Assembly: GCA_031263265.1 (NCBI GenBank)
Contig: JAISGE010000071.1
Span: forward strand, 1 to 12,602
DNA: 12,602 bases
Reading direction: 5' to 3'
Source of the DNA: Treponema sp.
GTDB taxonomy: Bacteria; Spirochaetota; Spirochaetia; Treponematales; Breznakiellaceae
A program made the translations under genes and the position numbers. This document shows, piece by piece, positions 6,703 through 12,602 of this stretch. Below the pieces are notes generated by a model that was given only the letters and a program-made list of their open reading frames with translations, had not been told where the DNA came from and did not search any database. Positions within the stretch are counted from its first letter, which is position 1. The number at the start of each line of letters is the position of its first letter.

Positions 6703-6718
6703 GAGGGGCTGACCCCTC
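6703..6718. repeat. Short GC hairpin
   Basis: GAGGGG (6703-6708) pairs with CCCCTC (6713-6718) around CTGA. A second GAGGGG at 6691-6696 is a direct copy of the left arm. No T tract follows. It may be a small extragenic palindrome. Confidence 0.4.
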
Positions 6719-6752
6719 CCGCCACATCGCTCTAGGTCTTTTCTGCGGTGTT

Positions 6753-6775
6753 TACCCCCGATAGGGGGTATTTTT
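6753..6775 (+). terminator. Intrinsic terminator-like hairpin
   Basis: TACCCCC (6753-6759) pairs with GGGGGTA (6764-6770) around GATA and is followed at once by five T (6771-6775). It is oriented for plus-strand transcripts and lies just before the transposase fragment. Confidence 0.55.
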
Positions 6776-6780
6776 ATAGA

Positions 6781-6903
6781 GTGAGGCTCTTTCAAAAAAC
6801 TGAAGTGCGCCTGTCAGGAGTGAACCGGGAGACATTTGAGAAGATGAAAACCATCCTCCAATTGGGGGCAATTGATGACTATGGTAACGATCATGCTTCA
6901 TAG
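6781..6903 (+). pseudogene. IS5-type transposase N-terminal fragment
   Basis: The frame from GTG 6781 to TAG 6901-6903 encodes 40 residues that include VRLSGVNRETFEKMKTIL. This matches the N-terminal helix-turn-helix segment common in IS5-group transposases (Leu-[ST]-Gly-Val-x-Arg-x-Thr-Phe-x-x-Met). The remaining roughly 200 or more residues with the DDE catalytic core are absent. GAGGCTCTTTCA at 6783-6794, just inside the fragment, resembles an insertion-sequence end. I infer a heavily deleted IS copy. The sequence after residue 25 is probably not original. Confidence 0.55.
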
Positions 6904-7054
6904 TATCATCTTTTGTCCTCTTTGCCTTTCTGTTATCCATCATACTTTGTAGATCACCGCCGGATTTGGATTAGGGCACAAAGGTGATGTTCCCCTTCTG
7001 CATAAAAAACATATTAGGCGGTTATCGACTTTCCCGGTTCAAAACTCGCTCGGT

Positions 7055-7495
7055 CTAAAAACAATACAACATGTCGTATACCTCTTGGGGGCTTTCCGCT
7101 GCCGGAATCACGGCAAAAGATTTCGAGTTAAGCATCTCAAGAAGACGGCTCAACACACGCAGATGATACTCCCGAGAGGAGACGTCCATAAGGAGCATGA
7201 AAATCGTATGAACCGGTTCAAGGCTCCCGTACTCAATCCCTGTCCGGGAAAACCCTATGGCGCCGATTATACCATCGATTACCTGACAATACCCGTGAGG
7301 CACTGCAATCCCGGGTAAAATAGCGGTATTCAACCTGTTTTCCCGGGAGATCACTGCATCAAACATTTCCCGAGGGTTAAATTTCGGGTGTACCTTGACA
7401 ATGGTTTCAACGAGTTCTTTGAAAGCCTCATCCTTGGCCTTGCTTTCCAAATCGAGCTTAATGAGGTCCTGTCTAAATATATCACTTAGTTGCAT
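7055..7495 (-). CDS. PTS EIIA component, fructose/mannitol/PtsN type
   Basis: This 146-residue cytoplasmic protein covers a full PTS_EIIA_2 domain. These domains accept phosphate from HPr (or NPr) on a histidine and pass it to a sugar EIIB or, in PtsN-type proteins, act as regulators. The active-site region is RENRLNTAILPGIAVPHGYC, with the phosphorylated His at 67. A second conserved His, expected beside it, is at 111 in SREYHLRVLSRLL; the EIIA-Mtl histidines of E. coli lie at similar positions. No EIIB or EIIC gene is adjacent, so a regulatory (PtsN-like) role is more likely than transport. The ATG (7493-7495) is preceded by AAGGTGGAGAACCAATAA, a reasonable ribosome site. The C-terminus (EVYDMLYCF) ends where the family ends. 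The family is firm; the exact paralogue is open. Confidence 0.92.
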   Translation of the reverse strand: MQLSDIFRQDLIKLDLESKAKDEAFKELVETIVKVHPKFNPREMFDAVISRENRLNTAILPGIAVPHGYCQVIDGIIGAIGFSRTGIEYGSLEPVHTIFMLLMDVSSREYHLRVLSRLLEMLNSKSFAVIPAAESPQEVYDMLYCF

Positions 7496-7767
7496 TTATT
7501 GGTTCTCCACCTTATTCCATAGTCTTCAAAAACTATTTCTGCGGAACCTATCCCCAAGCTGATAAAACCGCAGACACCAATTTTCCTGGGATACCTCTTT
7601 GCATTGGAGCGCAGGGCACCCCGGATAAACGGAAAACAAAATCTACGTGTATCTCTCTCCATAAAAAGCCGGAAACAACGAGGAATCAAATACATGCAAA
7701 AAATTATTCTCTCTTTCCCGACCCATCTTTCAAGAATCTCCGTAGAAAAAAATGACAGGATAGGAAA

Positions 7768-8136
7768 TCAGATGCGGAGTTTAAGAAGGATTGTATTCTG
7801 GGTAGCTATAAAGCTGCTGTTTGAATTTGTCCTGAAAGGCGATTGGTAAAACGCGAAGGCTGCATCGTGGTTTCTGCAGGGAATAGCTATACGCTGAAAT
7901 CCTGTCCGTATGGGAGCAAACTGCGGATCTCCGGTTTTGGTAAGCAGTACCGGTTCCTCTGCGGGAGAGGGGCTAACATTGTCAACCACTCTGGTAATGC
8001 TGTCGATTTCCTCTGCAGCAGAATCGACAGCCTGAAGAGATTCCACCACCCCAAGGCAATAAGTTACCAGGACAGCTGTGGCGGTGAAAATCGTTATCAG
8101 TATGCAGGCCAGTCGATTCTGCTTTGACGAAATCAT
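7768..8136 (-). CDS. Small single-pass membrane protein, unknown function
   Basis: I do not recognise this family. The 122-residue product starts MISSKQNR, followed by one hydrophobic segment (about residues 9-31, LACILITIFTATAVLVTYCLG) and an acidic, Glu/Asp/Ser-rich helix-like stretch (VDSAAEEIDSITRVVDN). This is the layout of a type II or bitopic inner-membrane protein with an outside tail. The last 40 residues look less protein-like, so a frameshift near the end or an over-extended frame is possible. The promoter at 8143-8171 has its -10 box only six bases before the ATG, and no ribosome site is visible, so the mRNA would be essentially leaderless. A 10-bp inverted repeat lies inside the coding sequence (7999-8031). 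Whether this is a real gene is uncertain. Confidence 0.45.
   Translation of the reverse strand: MISSKQNRLACILITIFTATAVLVTYCLGVVESLQAVDSAAEEIDSITRVVDNVSPSPAEEPVLLTKTGDPQFAPIRTGFQRIAIPCRNHDAAFAFYQSPFRTNSNSSFIATQNTILLKLRI
7999..8031. repeat. 10-bp perfect inverted repeat inside the membrane-protein ORF
   Basis: GCTGTCGATT (7999-8008) is the exact reverse complement of AATCGACAGC (8022-8031), with a 13-base centre that contains CTGCAG. It encodes part of the acidic stretch of the small membrane protein. Confidence 0.7.
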
Positions 8137-8142
8137 GGTTTG

Positions 8143-8171
8143 AGTATACCACGTTCTTGAAAATTAGACAA
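8143..8171 (-). promoter_or_regulatory. Promoter next to the small membrane-protein start
   Basis: TTGTCT (8166-8171), a 17-base spacer and TATACT (8143-8148) lie on the minus strand. The expected transcript start coincides with the ATG at 8136. Confidence 0.5.
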
Positions 8172-8213
8172 GACATAAAGTTGACTATTCTGATATGAAA
8201 AAGTTTATTTGCA

Positions 8214-8720
8214 TCATACCGGCCCTGGGGGAACTGCGCAGTCCTTGGCAGTTCCTGTCATGATTGCTAGTCCGTGTTCTAGAGCAGGCAGGATACATTC
8301 CAGGTTTTCCTTGGCAGCTCGAGGGCTGCCGGGTAAATTGATTATCAGCGTTTGCCCCCGGATCACGGCAACACTGCGACTGAGCATAGCGCGGTTTGTT
8401 TTTTGCAGGCTGTAGGCCCGCATGGCTTCGGGGATTCCTGGAACCAGCCGTTCCGCAATGTCCATAGTTGCTTCCGGGGTGTAGTCCCGGGGAGAAAATC
8501 CGGTACCACCGGTAGTCAGAATCAAGTCTGCTTGGTGTCGGTCACAAAGGGCGCTCAAGTGTTCCACCAGCTCCGCTCTTTCATCCGGGAGGATCCGGTA
8601 CAGGACCACCTCATATCCTGCTTGGATGAGCATATCCCGGATAAGGGGACCGCTCTGGTCAATCCGTTCCCCGGCAAAACCTGTATCGCTGACCGTAATA
8701 ATAGCCGCCCTAAATGACAT
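8214..8720 (-). CDS. MogA/MoaB-family molybdenum cofactor protein
   Basis: This is a 168-residue member of the MogA/MoaB family, which adenylylates molybdopterin before molybdenum insertion during molybdenum-cofactor synthesis in the cytoplasm. Visible motifs are the N-terminal strand with SDTG (11-14), the signature TTGGTGFSPRD (69-79) with TPEAT (81-85), then IPEAMR (96-101), MLSR (112-115) and LPGSP (129-133). Length and order match the family. The ATG at 8718-8720 overlaps the last codons of the upstream MOSC gene by 11 bases, and GGAG about ten bases before it serves as ribosome site. MOSC and MogA modules are fused in some anaerobes, which supports joint function here. MogA and MoaB cannot be told apart by eye, so no symbol is given. 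Confidence 0.93.
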   Translation of the reverse strand: MSFRAAIITVSDTGFAGERIDQSGPLIRDMLIQAGYEVVLYRILPDERAELVEHLSALCDRHQADLILTTGGTGFSPRDYTPEATMDIAERLVPGIPEAMRAYSLQKTNRAMLSRSVAVIRGQTLIINLPGSPRAAKENLECILPALEHGLAIMTGTAKDCAVPPGPV

Positions 8721-9144
8721 CTATCGAATCTCCTTTTTCTACTGTGCCTTCTTCAATAACCTGGGCAAAAATACCTTCTCGAGGCATGATACAATCCCCT
8801 ACCTGCTGATAAATCTGGCAGTGTTGATGACATTCTTTACCTATTTGGGTTACTTCAAGGAGAGCATCAGACAAACGCAGCCGAGTACCTACCGGAAGGG
8901 TCCGCAGATCGATTCCGCTTACCACGATATTTTCGCCGAAATCCCCGTTTTCCACGATTCCACCCAAGCGCTTAAATTCCGCTATTTTTTCATAGGATAA
9001 AAGGCTTATCTGCCGATGCCAATTACCCCCATGCGCATCCCCTTCTATACCATAACCGGCAACAATGCGGATCCGTCCTGGAACTTCCTGTTTCCTTACC
9101 CCGCGGACATGGCTGATACAGACCGCCATAACCGTTCCATCCAT
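8710..9144 (-). CDS. MOSC domain protein, cofactor-sulfurase-like
   Basis: This 144-residue protein consists of a single MOSC domain, the module of molybdenum-cofactor sulfurases, YiiM and mARC proteins that carries or transfers sulfur through a cysteine. Features in order are YGIEGDAHGG (31-40) and WHRQISLLS (42-50), the conserved VENGDFGENI (64-73), and LEVTQIGKECHQHC with Cys 105 and Cys 109 (the usual reactive site region). CIMPREGIFA follows (118-127). The ATG is preceded by AAAGGAG seven bases away. It overlaps mogA by 11 bases downstream, and a promoter lies at 9184-9212. The stand-alone short form with MogA suggests a role in maturation or sulfuration of a molybdo- or tungsto-enzyme, but no such enzyme lies in the window. 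Confidence 0.92.
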   Translation of the reverse strand: MDGTVMAVCISHVRGVRKQEVPGRIRIVAGYGIEGDAHGGNWHRQISLLSYEKIAEFKRLGGIVENGDFGENIVVSGIDLRTLPVGTRLRLSDALLEVTQIGKECHQHCQIYQQVGDCIMPREGIFAQVIEEGTVEKGDSIDVI

Positions 9145-9183
9145 GCTCCTGCTCCTTTTGGGTGGGTTTTTCTTGCCGGATAC

Positions 9184-9212
9184 AGCATATCAGGCCTTAT
9201 GTATTCTGCCAA
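9184..9212 (-). promoter_or_regulatory. Promoter of the MOSC-mogA pair
   Basis: TTGGCA (9207-9212; five of six), a 17-base spacer and TATGCT (9184-9189) lie on the minus strand. The expected start near 9177 gives a 5' leader of about 33 bases. Confidence 0.55.
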
Positions 9213-9248
9213 GAGTACCTCTTATATATTCAAATCGTAAGCTACCCA

Positions 9249-9277
9249 TTGATCGAGGGGGATATCTATCCTACTAT
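9249..9277 (+). promoter_or_regulatory. Possible promoter of the HAD phosphatase gene
   Basis: TTGATC (9249-9254), a 17-base spacer and TACTAT (9272-9277) lie on the plus strand, 20 bases before the ATG. They are back to back with the MOSC promoter. Both boxes match at four of six positions. Confidence 0.4.
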
Positions 9278-9297
9278 ATCAAGTAAAGAGGAAAAGT

Positions 9298-10080
9298 ATG
9301 AAAGATCTAGCTCATATCCGGTCTAAAGCGGCTTTTATTATTGACATGGACGGGGTTATTTACCACGGGAATCGTTTACTGCAAGGAGCCTTGGAATTCG
9401 TGGAATGGCTCTCCCACAATAACAAGGCATTTATCTTCTTAACTAACTCAAGCGAACGTTCTCCCCTGGAACTATCTCAAAAGCTGGCCCGCTTGGGGAT
9501 CATGGTTGACCCGGAACATTTCTATACCAGCGCCTTGGCCACTGCAGGCTTTCTAGCCTCCCAACGTCCAGGAGGTTCGGTATATGTTATTGGTGAACCT
9601 GGGCTTATTCAGGCCCTCTACGATGTAGGTTTCACCATGAACAACGTCAATCCTGATTATGTGGTGGTGGGTGAAGGCCGGGGCTATAGCCTTGAAGCCT
9701 TGGAGCGGGCGGTCCGCTTGATTACCAACGGAGCCAGGCTTATTGGTACTAATCCGGATCTGACAGGTCCTGCAGAAGGGGGCATTGTTCCGGCCTGCGG
9801 TTCCCTGGTAGCGCCCATTGAGTTGGCCACCGAAACCAAAGCCTATTTTGTGGGTAAACCCAACCCCTTGATGATGCGCCACGGCCTGCGACGGCTTAAC
9901 AGCCGGCGGGAGGATACCGCCATCATCGGTGACCGGATGGATACGGATATTGTTGCAGGGGTTGAAGCGGAAATCGAAACCGTGCTGGTCCTTTCTGGGG
10001 TTACGAGCATCGCCGACATTCCCCGGTTTCCCTATCAGCCAAAAAACATCCTGGAAGGGGTGTTTGAAATACCCGAATAG
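9298..10080 (+). CDS. HAD-IIA family phosphatase, NagD-like
   Basis: This is a 260-residue HAD superfamily hydrolase of subclass IIA (NagD, phosphoglycolate/4-nitrophenyl phosphatase type), which removes phosphate from sugar or nucleotide phosphates through an aspartyl intermediate. Motif I is IIDMDGVIYHG (nucleophile Asp16, acid/base Asp18). Motif II is LTNSSERSP (Thr49), followed by the large alpha/beta cap that defines IIA. VGKPNPLMM holds the motif III lysine (187), and motif IV is GDRMDTDIVAG (211-221). The ATG is preceded by AGAGGAAAAGT. It is divergent from MOSC-mogA and is followed by 213 bases with no clear terminator. The family is clear; the substrate cannot be read from the sequence. 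Confidence 0.94.
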   Translation: MKDLAHIRSKAAFIIDMDGVIYHGNRLLQGALEFVEWLSHNNKAFIFLTNSSERSPLELSQKLARLGIMVDPEHFYTSALATAGFLASQRPGGSVYVIGEPGLIQALYDVGFTMNNVNPDYVVVGEGRGYSLEALERAVRLITNGARLIGTNPDLTGPAEGGIVPACGSLVAPIELATETKAYFVGKPNPLMMRHGLRRLNSRREDTAIIGDRMDTDIVAGVEAEIETVLVLSGVTSIADIPRFPYQPKNILEGVFEIPE

Positions 10081-10138
10081 GGGGCCTGTCTCCACTTTTG
10101 CGGCTTTTTTCCACTCCAAGGGTCTTGCATCTCCTTGC

Positions 10139-10297
10139 TTAGCCTTTCATCGAACTCATGTTGTCGAACGAGCAGGTACTGTATGTATTTAGGATGAGGC
10201 GGAACGTGTAGCCACTATCTCCGTATTTCACCGCAGCAAACCCGTGAAACAGGAACGAAGGGACGTAAACCTTATGCTCAAAGTACTCAGCTCTCAC
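10139..10297 (-). CDS. Candidate 52-residue small ORF overlapping the acyl-CoA synthetase stop codon
   Basis: On the minus strand the synthetase stop TGA (10294-10296) shares bases with a GTG start (10295-10297), giving a GTGA overlap typical of translationally coupled genes. GGGGGG lies four bases before the GTG. The frame runs 52 codons to a TAA at 10139-10141 and encodes a balanced product with an aromatic-rich centre (YVPSFLFHGFAAVKYGDSG) and a polar tail (TYSTCSFDNMSS). I recognise no family, and there is no membrane segment. It could instead be a remnant of a longer gene or a chance frame. Confidence that it is translated is low. Confidence 0.3.
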   Translation of the reverse strand: MRAEYFEHKVYVPSFLFHGFAAVKYGDSGYTFRLILNTYSTCSFDNMSSMKG

Positions 10298-12036
10298 GTT
10301 GCCCCCCGCAGGGGTCCGCAGGGAATATGGTTGCGTTTGATTTTTTTGGTGGTGGTCATCTCCATAGGCGCATCCAGGATGGTTATTTTCTTGATTCGTT
10401 GATAGGGCAGAAGCCGCTGATTCACTTCGGCGATAATCTGGTTTATCCGACCGGAGATCTGGTCCATAAGCCCGCCTGCCGCATCAGGGAGGGTCTTGAA
10501 AAAATCAGGGCTGGGATATACCAATGCCTCAATGCCTTCGGACTTCATTTTTTTGTTCAGGACAAAACCCCGAACCAGTATCTGTTCGATTTCTTCAAAG
10601 AGCTGGAATTCATTTTCAATTTCTTCAGGATAGACGTTCTTACCCCCTTCGGTAACGATCATGTTCTTGGCCCTGCCGGTGAGGTATAGATACTGTTCAC
10701 TGTCTAGGTAGCCCAGGTCGCCGGTCTTGAGGTAGCCATCCGGCGTAAACGCTGCCGCGGTCTCTTCCGGCATTTCATAATATCCCTTCATCACCATAGG
10801 GCCTTTCACGACGATTTCACCAATGCCCCGTTCATCCGGGTTGAGTATCTTCATGTCCATCTGAGGAAGAACCTTGCCCACACTGGTTTCTTTATAATGT
10901 TCTACGGGGTTCAGGTTGATGATAGGAGCGGTTTCAGTAAGGCCGTAACCTTGAATGAAATCAAGCCCCAACTGGTTGTATTTCCTAAAAACAGCAGGCG
11001 CCAGAGGCCCACCTCCACAGATACATATCCGCAGGGTGGAAAGGGATGCTTGACGCAAGACTGAGCCGAAGAGCTTTTTACCGGGATTAACCTTAAAGAC
11101 TTTTTTAATAAGCCCGGAAAGACCCATGAGCAAGGAAACGAGTCCATACACCACAGGCCCTTTTGCTTTGATTCCCCGCATGATCCCTGCCAGGAGCTTG
11201 TTAAAAAGCAGGGGCACCCCCAGGAACATGGTAATCTTGGCTTCCTTGAGGTCTTTCAAGATCGTCTTGGTAACCATTCTTTTGCCAAAGACCACTTCCG
11301 CGCCAGTGGATAAGGCTACTATGAGTACCGCCAGCATGGTATAGGAATGGTGGATCGGGAGGAGCGCGTAAAAAACATCCGTATGCAGTATGATGAGGTT
11401 CCCCTGGGCGAGGTAACAGTCCGCAACCATGTTCTGATGGGTCAGCATGACCCCCTTGGGAATCCCGGTCGTCCCCGAAGTAAAGAGGATCGCCGCAATG
11501 TCCATTTCCTGGGCTTCCTGGATTTCCACTTCTGGCCCATCTAATTCGTAAATATAGGGATGTACTCCTTTTTTGAGGGAGACGATGTTGGTTAAGGACC
11601 CGGGCTTGCTCTTAAAGAAGGGGTATTTTTCCTCATCCACAAAGAGGATCTTGGCACGGGAGGTTCTCAGAAGTAAATCAATTTCCTCATTTTTTAACTG
11701 ATAATCTATGGGAACCACTATGGCACCGGCAAAAAGGATACCTAAGTAGGCCACGGTCCATTCAGGAGCGTTTTTACCGCTTACCGCTACCGTATCTCCC
11801 TTACGGATCCCCTGACTATAGAGCCACCGGGCAAGAGCGTTTATGATACGCAATGATTCCCGATAGGTGAGACTGATTCGATCCGGCTCATAAATGGTAA
11901 AACAGGACCGTTCTCCGTACCGGGAGACGGTAATCCGCATCATCTCAGGCAGGGTGGGCCATAATCCGCTGAAGGCCTTACCCCGGAACTCATCTAAAAA
12001 AGCCCAGGGGGTATATGCAGGATTTTTTTCTCTCAT
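10294..12036 (-). CDS. Long-chain fatty acid-CoA ligase (AMP-forming)
   Basis: This 580-residue member of the adenylate-forming (ANL) superfamily activates a carboxylic acid, most likely a long-chain fatty acid, with ATP and loads it on CoA at the inner face of the membrane. Core motifs are LFTSGTTGIPKGVMLTH (184-200; ATP loop), LPIHHSY (226-232), GYGLTETAP (363-371), YLKTGDLG (435-442; Asp440 binds ribose), GRAKNMIVTEGGKNVYPEEIE (from 454; hinge) and the C-terminal catalytic lysine region TTTKKIKRN (561-569). A hydrophobic, basic stretch near 285-320 is typical of bacterial FACS-type enzymes. The ATG (12034-12036) has GAGGTGA six to seven bases before it. The tail HIPCGPLRGAT after the lysine is short. 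It could also act as an acyl-ACP synthetase; the substrate is inferred. Confidence 0.93.
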   Translation of the reverse strand: MREKNPAYTPWAFLDEFRGKAFSGLWPTLPEMMRITVSRYGERSCFTIYEPDRISLTYRESLRIINALARWLYSQGIRKGDTVAVSGKNAPEWTVAYLGILFAGAIVVPIDYQLKNEEIDLLLRTSRAKILFVDEEKYPFFKSKPGSLTNIVSLKKGVHPYIYELDGPEVEIQEAQEMDIAAILFTSGTTGIPKGVMLTHQNMVADCYLAQGNLIILHTDVFYALLPIHHSYTMLAVLIVALSTGAEVVFGKRMVTKTILKDLKEAKITMFLGVPLLFNKLLAGIMRGIKAKGPVVYGLVSLLMGLSGLIKKVFKVNPGKKLFGSVLRQASLSTLRICICGGGPLAPAVFRKYNQLGLDFIQGYGLTETAPIINLNPVEHYKETSVGKVLPQMDMKILNPDERGIGEIVVKGPMVMKGYYEMPEETAAAFTPDGYLKTGDLGYLDSEQYLYLTGRAKNMIVTEGGKNVYPEEIENEFQLFEEIEQILVRGFVLNKKMKSEGIEALVYPSPDFFKTLPDAAGGLMDQISGRINQIIAEVNQRLLPYQRIKKITILDAPMEMTTTKKIKRNHIPCGPLRGAT

Positions 12037-12096
12037 ATAATCACCTCTGTTTTATTCGACCAGGAATCAGTCTTTTAGTTGCAAGCATAGGTACGC

Positions 12097-12129
12097 CTGT
12101 TTCAAAAGCTGACCGGGTGAAACAGCCTC
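12097..12129. repeat. Inverted repeat resembling an insertion-sequence end
   Basis: CTGTTTCA (12097-12104) pairs with TGAAACAG (12118-12125), extended by CCTC to give TGAAACAGCCTC, whose reverse complement GAGGCTGTTTCA is typical of IS termini. It lies between the acyl-CoA synthetase start and the transposase remnant and is the likely left boundary of the decayed element. Confidence 0.5.
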
Positions 12130-12145
12130 ACGTAAAACTCAACAA

Positions 12146-12313
12146 ATGCGGCTGTTATGTGGATTTACGGACGTGCCGGGTAAGGTAAGCATTTCGTGGG
12201 CGCTTGCTTTTTTGTCTGAGGAACATCCTTGGAGGGGAATGGTCGCCAAGACACATAAAGACCGTGTGGTATATCAGGTAAACCTGGATTTGACACCGGC
12301 ATGGAACAATTAA
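12146..12313 (+). pseudogene. Transposase remnant, N-terminal piece
   Basis: The frame from ATG 12146 to TAA 12311-12313 encodes 55 residues starting MRLLCGFTDVPGKVS. This fits the N-terminus of IS4/IS5-like DDE transposases of the kind with LCGF-x-x-VP. It ends near VVYQVNLDLTPAWNN, where intact relatives have an H-[IV]-N-x-D-S-T-A motif carrying the first catalytic Asp. Here the frame stops, and the conserved central domain does not follow. The family is recalled from memory, not searched. Confidence 0.5.
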
Positions 12314-12602
12314 CGGAAAAGAAAGTACCGTTTTGTTACAGTCTTATGGATAGTGCGTATGATTCAAAAGTTATTGATGAGTTTATCAGGAGCCACGGGC
12401 GCATACCGATCATTGATGTGAATAAACGGAAAGACAATAACCGTCCTCCGCTTGACCCGGCAAAACAGGAACGGTATAAGATACGGACAACGGTAGAACG
12501 GGCGAACTCACATTTGAAAGACAGCCTTATACCCCGTGCAATATATGTGAAAGGCTGCAAGAAAGTGTCGTTCGTGTTAATGACCGCGGTAATATGCCTG
12601 GC
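12301..12602 (+). pseudogene. Transposase remnant, C-terminal piece, runs off right edge
   Basis: In another frame, open from 12259 with an ATG at 12301, 100 residues are visible up to the edge. Family features are FCYSLMDSAYDSKVIDEF (middle catalytic Asp in M-D-S-A-Y-D), the segment RIPIIDVNKRKD, and YKIRTTVERANSHLKD, which carries the catalytic Glu (T-V-E-R), followed by VKGCKKVSFVLM. These match the C-terminal half of IS4/IS5-like DDE transposases. The N-terminal piece lies directly upstream in a different frame. About 100 residues between the first and second Asp appear deleted, so the element is inactive as seen here. Confidence 0.75.

Larger units (their letters stand above)
6423..7054. 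other. Gene-poor degenerate region
   Basis: These 632 bases separate the VanZ-family gene from the PTS gene. They hold an alanine-dehydrogenase-like C-terminal remnant, two GC-rich hairpins (6703-6718 and 6753-6775) and an IS5-type transposase N-terminal fragment. I recognise no coding sequence in 6904-7054. The region looks like a site of past insertion and decay. Confidence 0.6.

Noticed and set aside
7486..7695. 69-codon minus-strand frame overlapping the EIIA start by 10 bases
   Set aside because: The overlap looks operon-like, but the start has no ribosome site, the product is Arg/Cys/Phe-rich without any recognisable motif, and no conservation can be judged. Left as intergenic.
9553..10119. 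188-codon minus-strand open frame opposite the HAD gene
   Set aside because: It overlaps the HAD phosphatase motifs on the other strand; the composition is unlike a real protein and no ribosome site is seen.
10305..10323. Repeated CCGCAGGG and small GC hairpin near the end of the acyl-CoA synthetase gene
   Set aside because: It lies inside the coding sequence of the C-terminal tail, with no T tract on either strand, so it is not called as a terminator.
12336..12560. Minus-strand frame at the right edge
   Set aside because: Shadow of the transposase C-terminal piece on the plus strand, which carries the clear DDE motifs.

Overview
The window most resembles a mid-GC spirochaete chromosome, and a termite-gut-type Treponema is my best guess. 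The basis is the style of the rimP-nusA-infB proteins, about 50% GC in the body of the window, several decayed insertion-sequence pieces and loose intergenic regions. The genus is an inference from sequence style and was not tested by any search.

Left part (1-5801). Most of it is one minus-strand translation/transcription operon: rimP (ribosome maturation), nusA (transcription elongation/termination) and infB (initiation factor IF2). rimP and nusA are tightly coupled, and infB follows after 41 bases. A perfect TTGACA -35 box lies upstream of rimP, but a strong intrinsic terminator sits between it and rimP, so the operon looks attenuated. A tRNA-Ala(GGC) gene with its own promoter lies further upstream on the same strand, recalling the metY-rimP-nusA-infB order of E. 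coli. Downstream of infB the expected rbfA is not present. Instead there is a very AT-rich, probably foreign DinB/ClbS-like gene that is broken by an in-frame stop and runs off the left edge.

Middle part (5802-8213). A 12-bp perfect inverted repeat and a promoter precede a small VanZ-family membrane protein. A 630-base gene-poor stretch follows, with what look like the decayed end of an alanine dehydrogenase gene, two GC hairpins and an IS5-type transposase fragment. Then come, on the minus strand, a PTS EIIA (fructose/mannitol/PtsN type) protein and a small single-pass membrane protein whose best promoter would give an almost leaderless mRNA.

Right part (8214-12602). A MOSC-domain protein and a MogA/MoaB molybdopterin protein overlap on the minus strand and form a small cofactor unit. 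A NagD-like HAD-IIA phosphatase is transcribed divergently from them. A long-chain acyl-CoA synthetase follows on the minus strand, and a possible 52-residue ORF starts on its stop codon (GTGA overlap). The right edge holds a DDE transposase remnant with its middle deleted.

No CRISPR array, rRNA or intact mobile element is seen. The most interesting points are the promoter-proximal terminator ahead of nusA, the C-terminal four-cysteine zinc ribbon on NusA, the interruption of the conserved operon after infB, and the GTGA-overlap small ORF.
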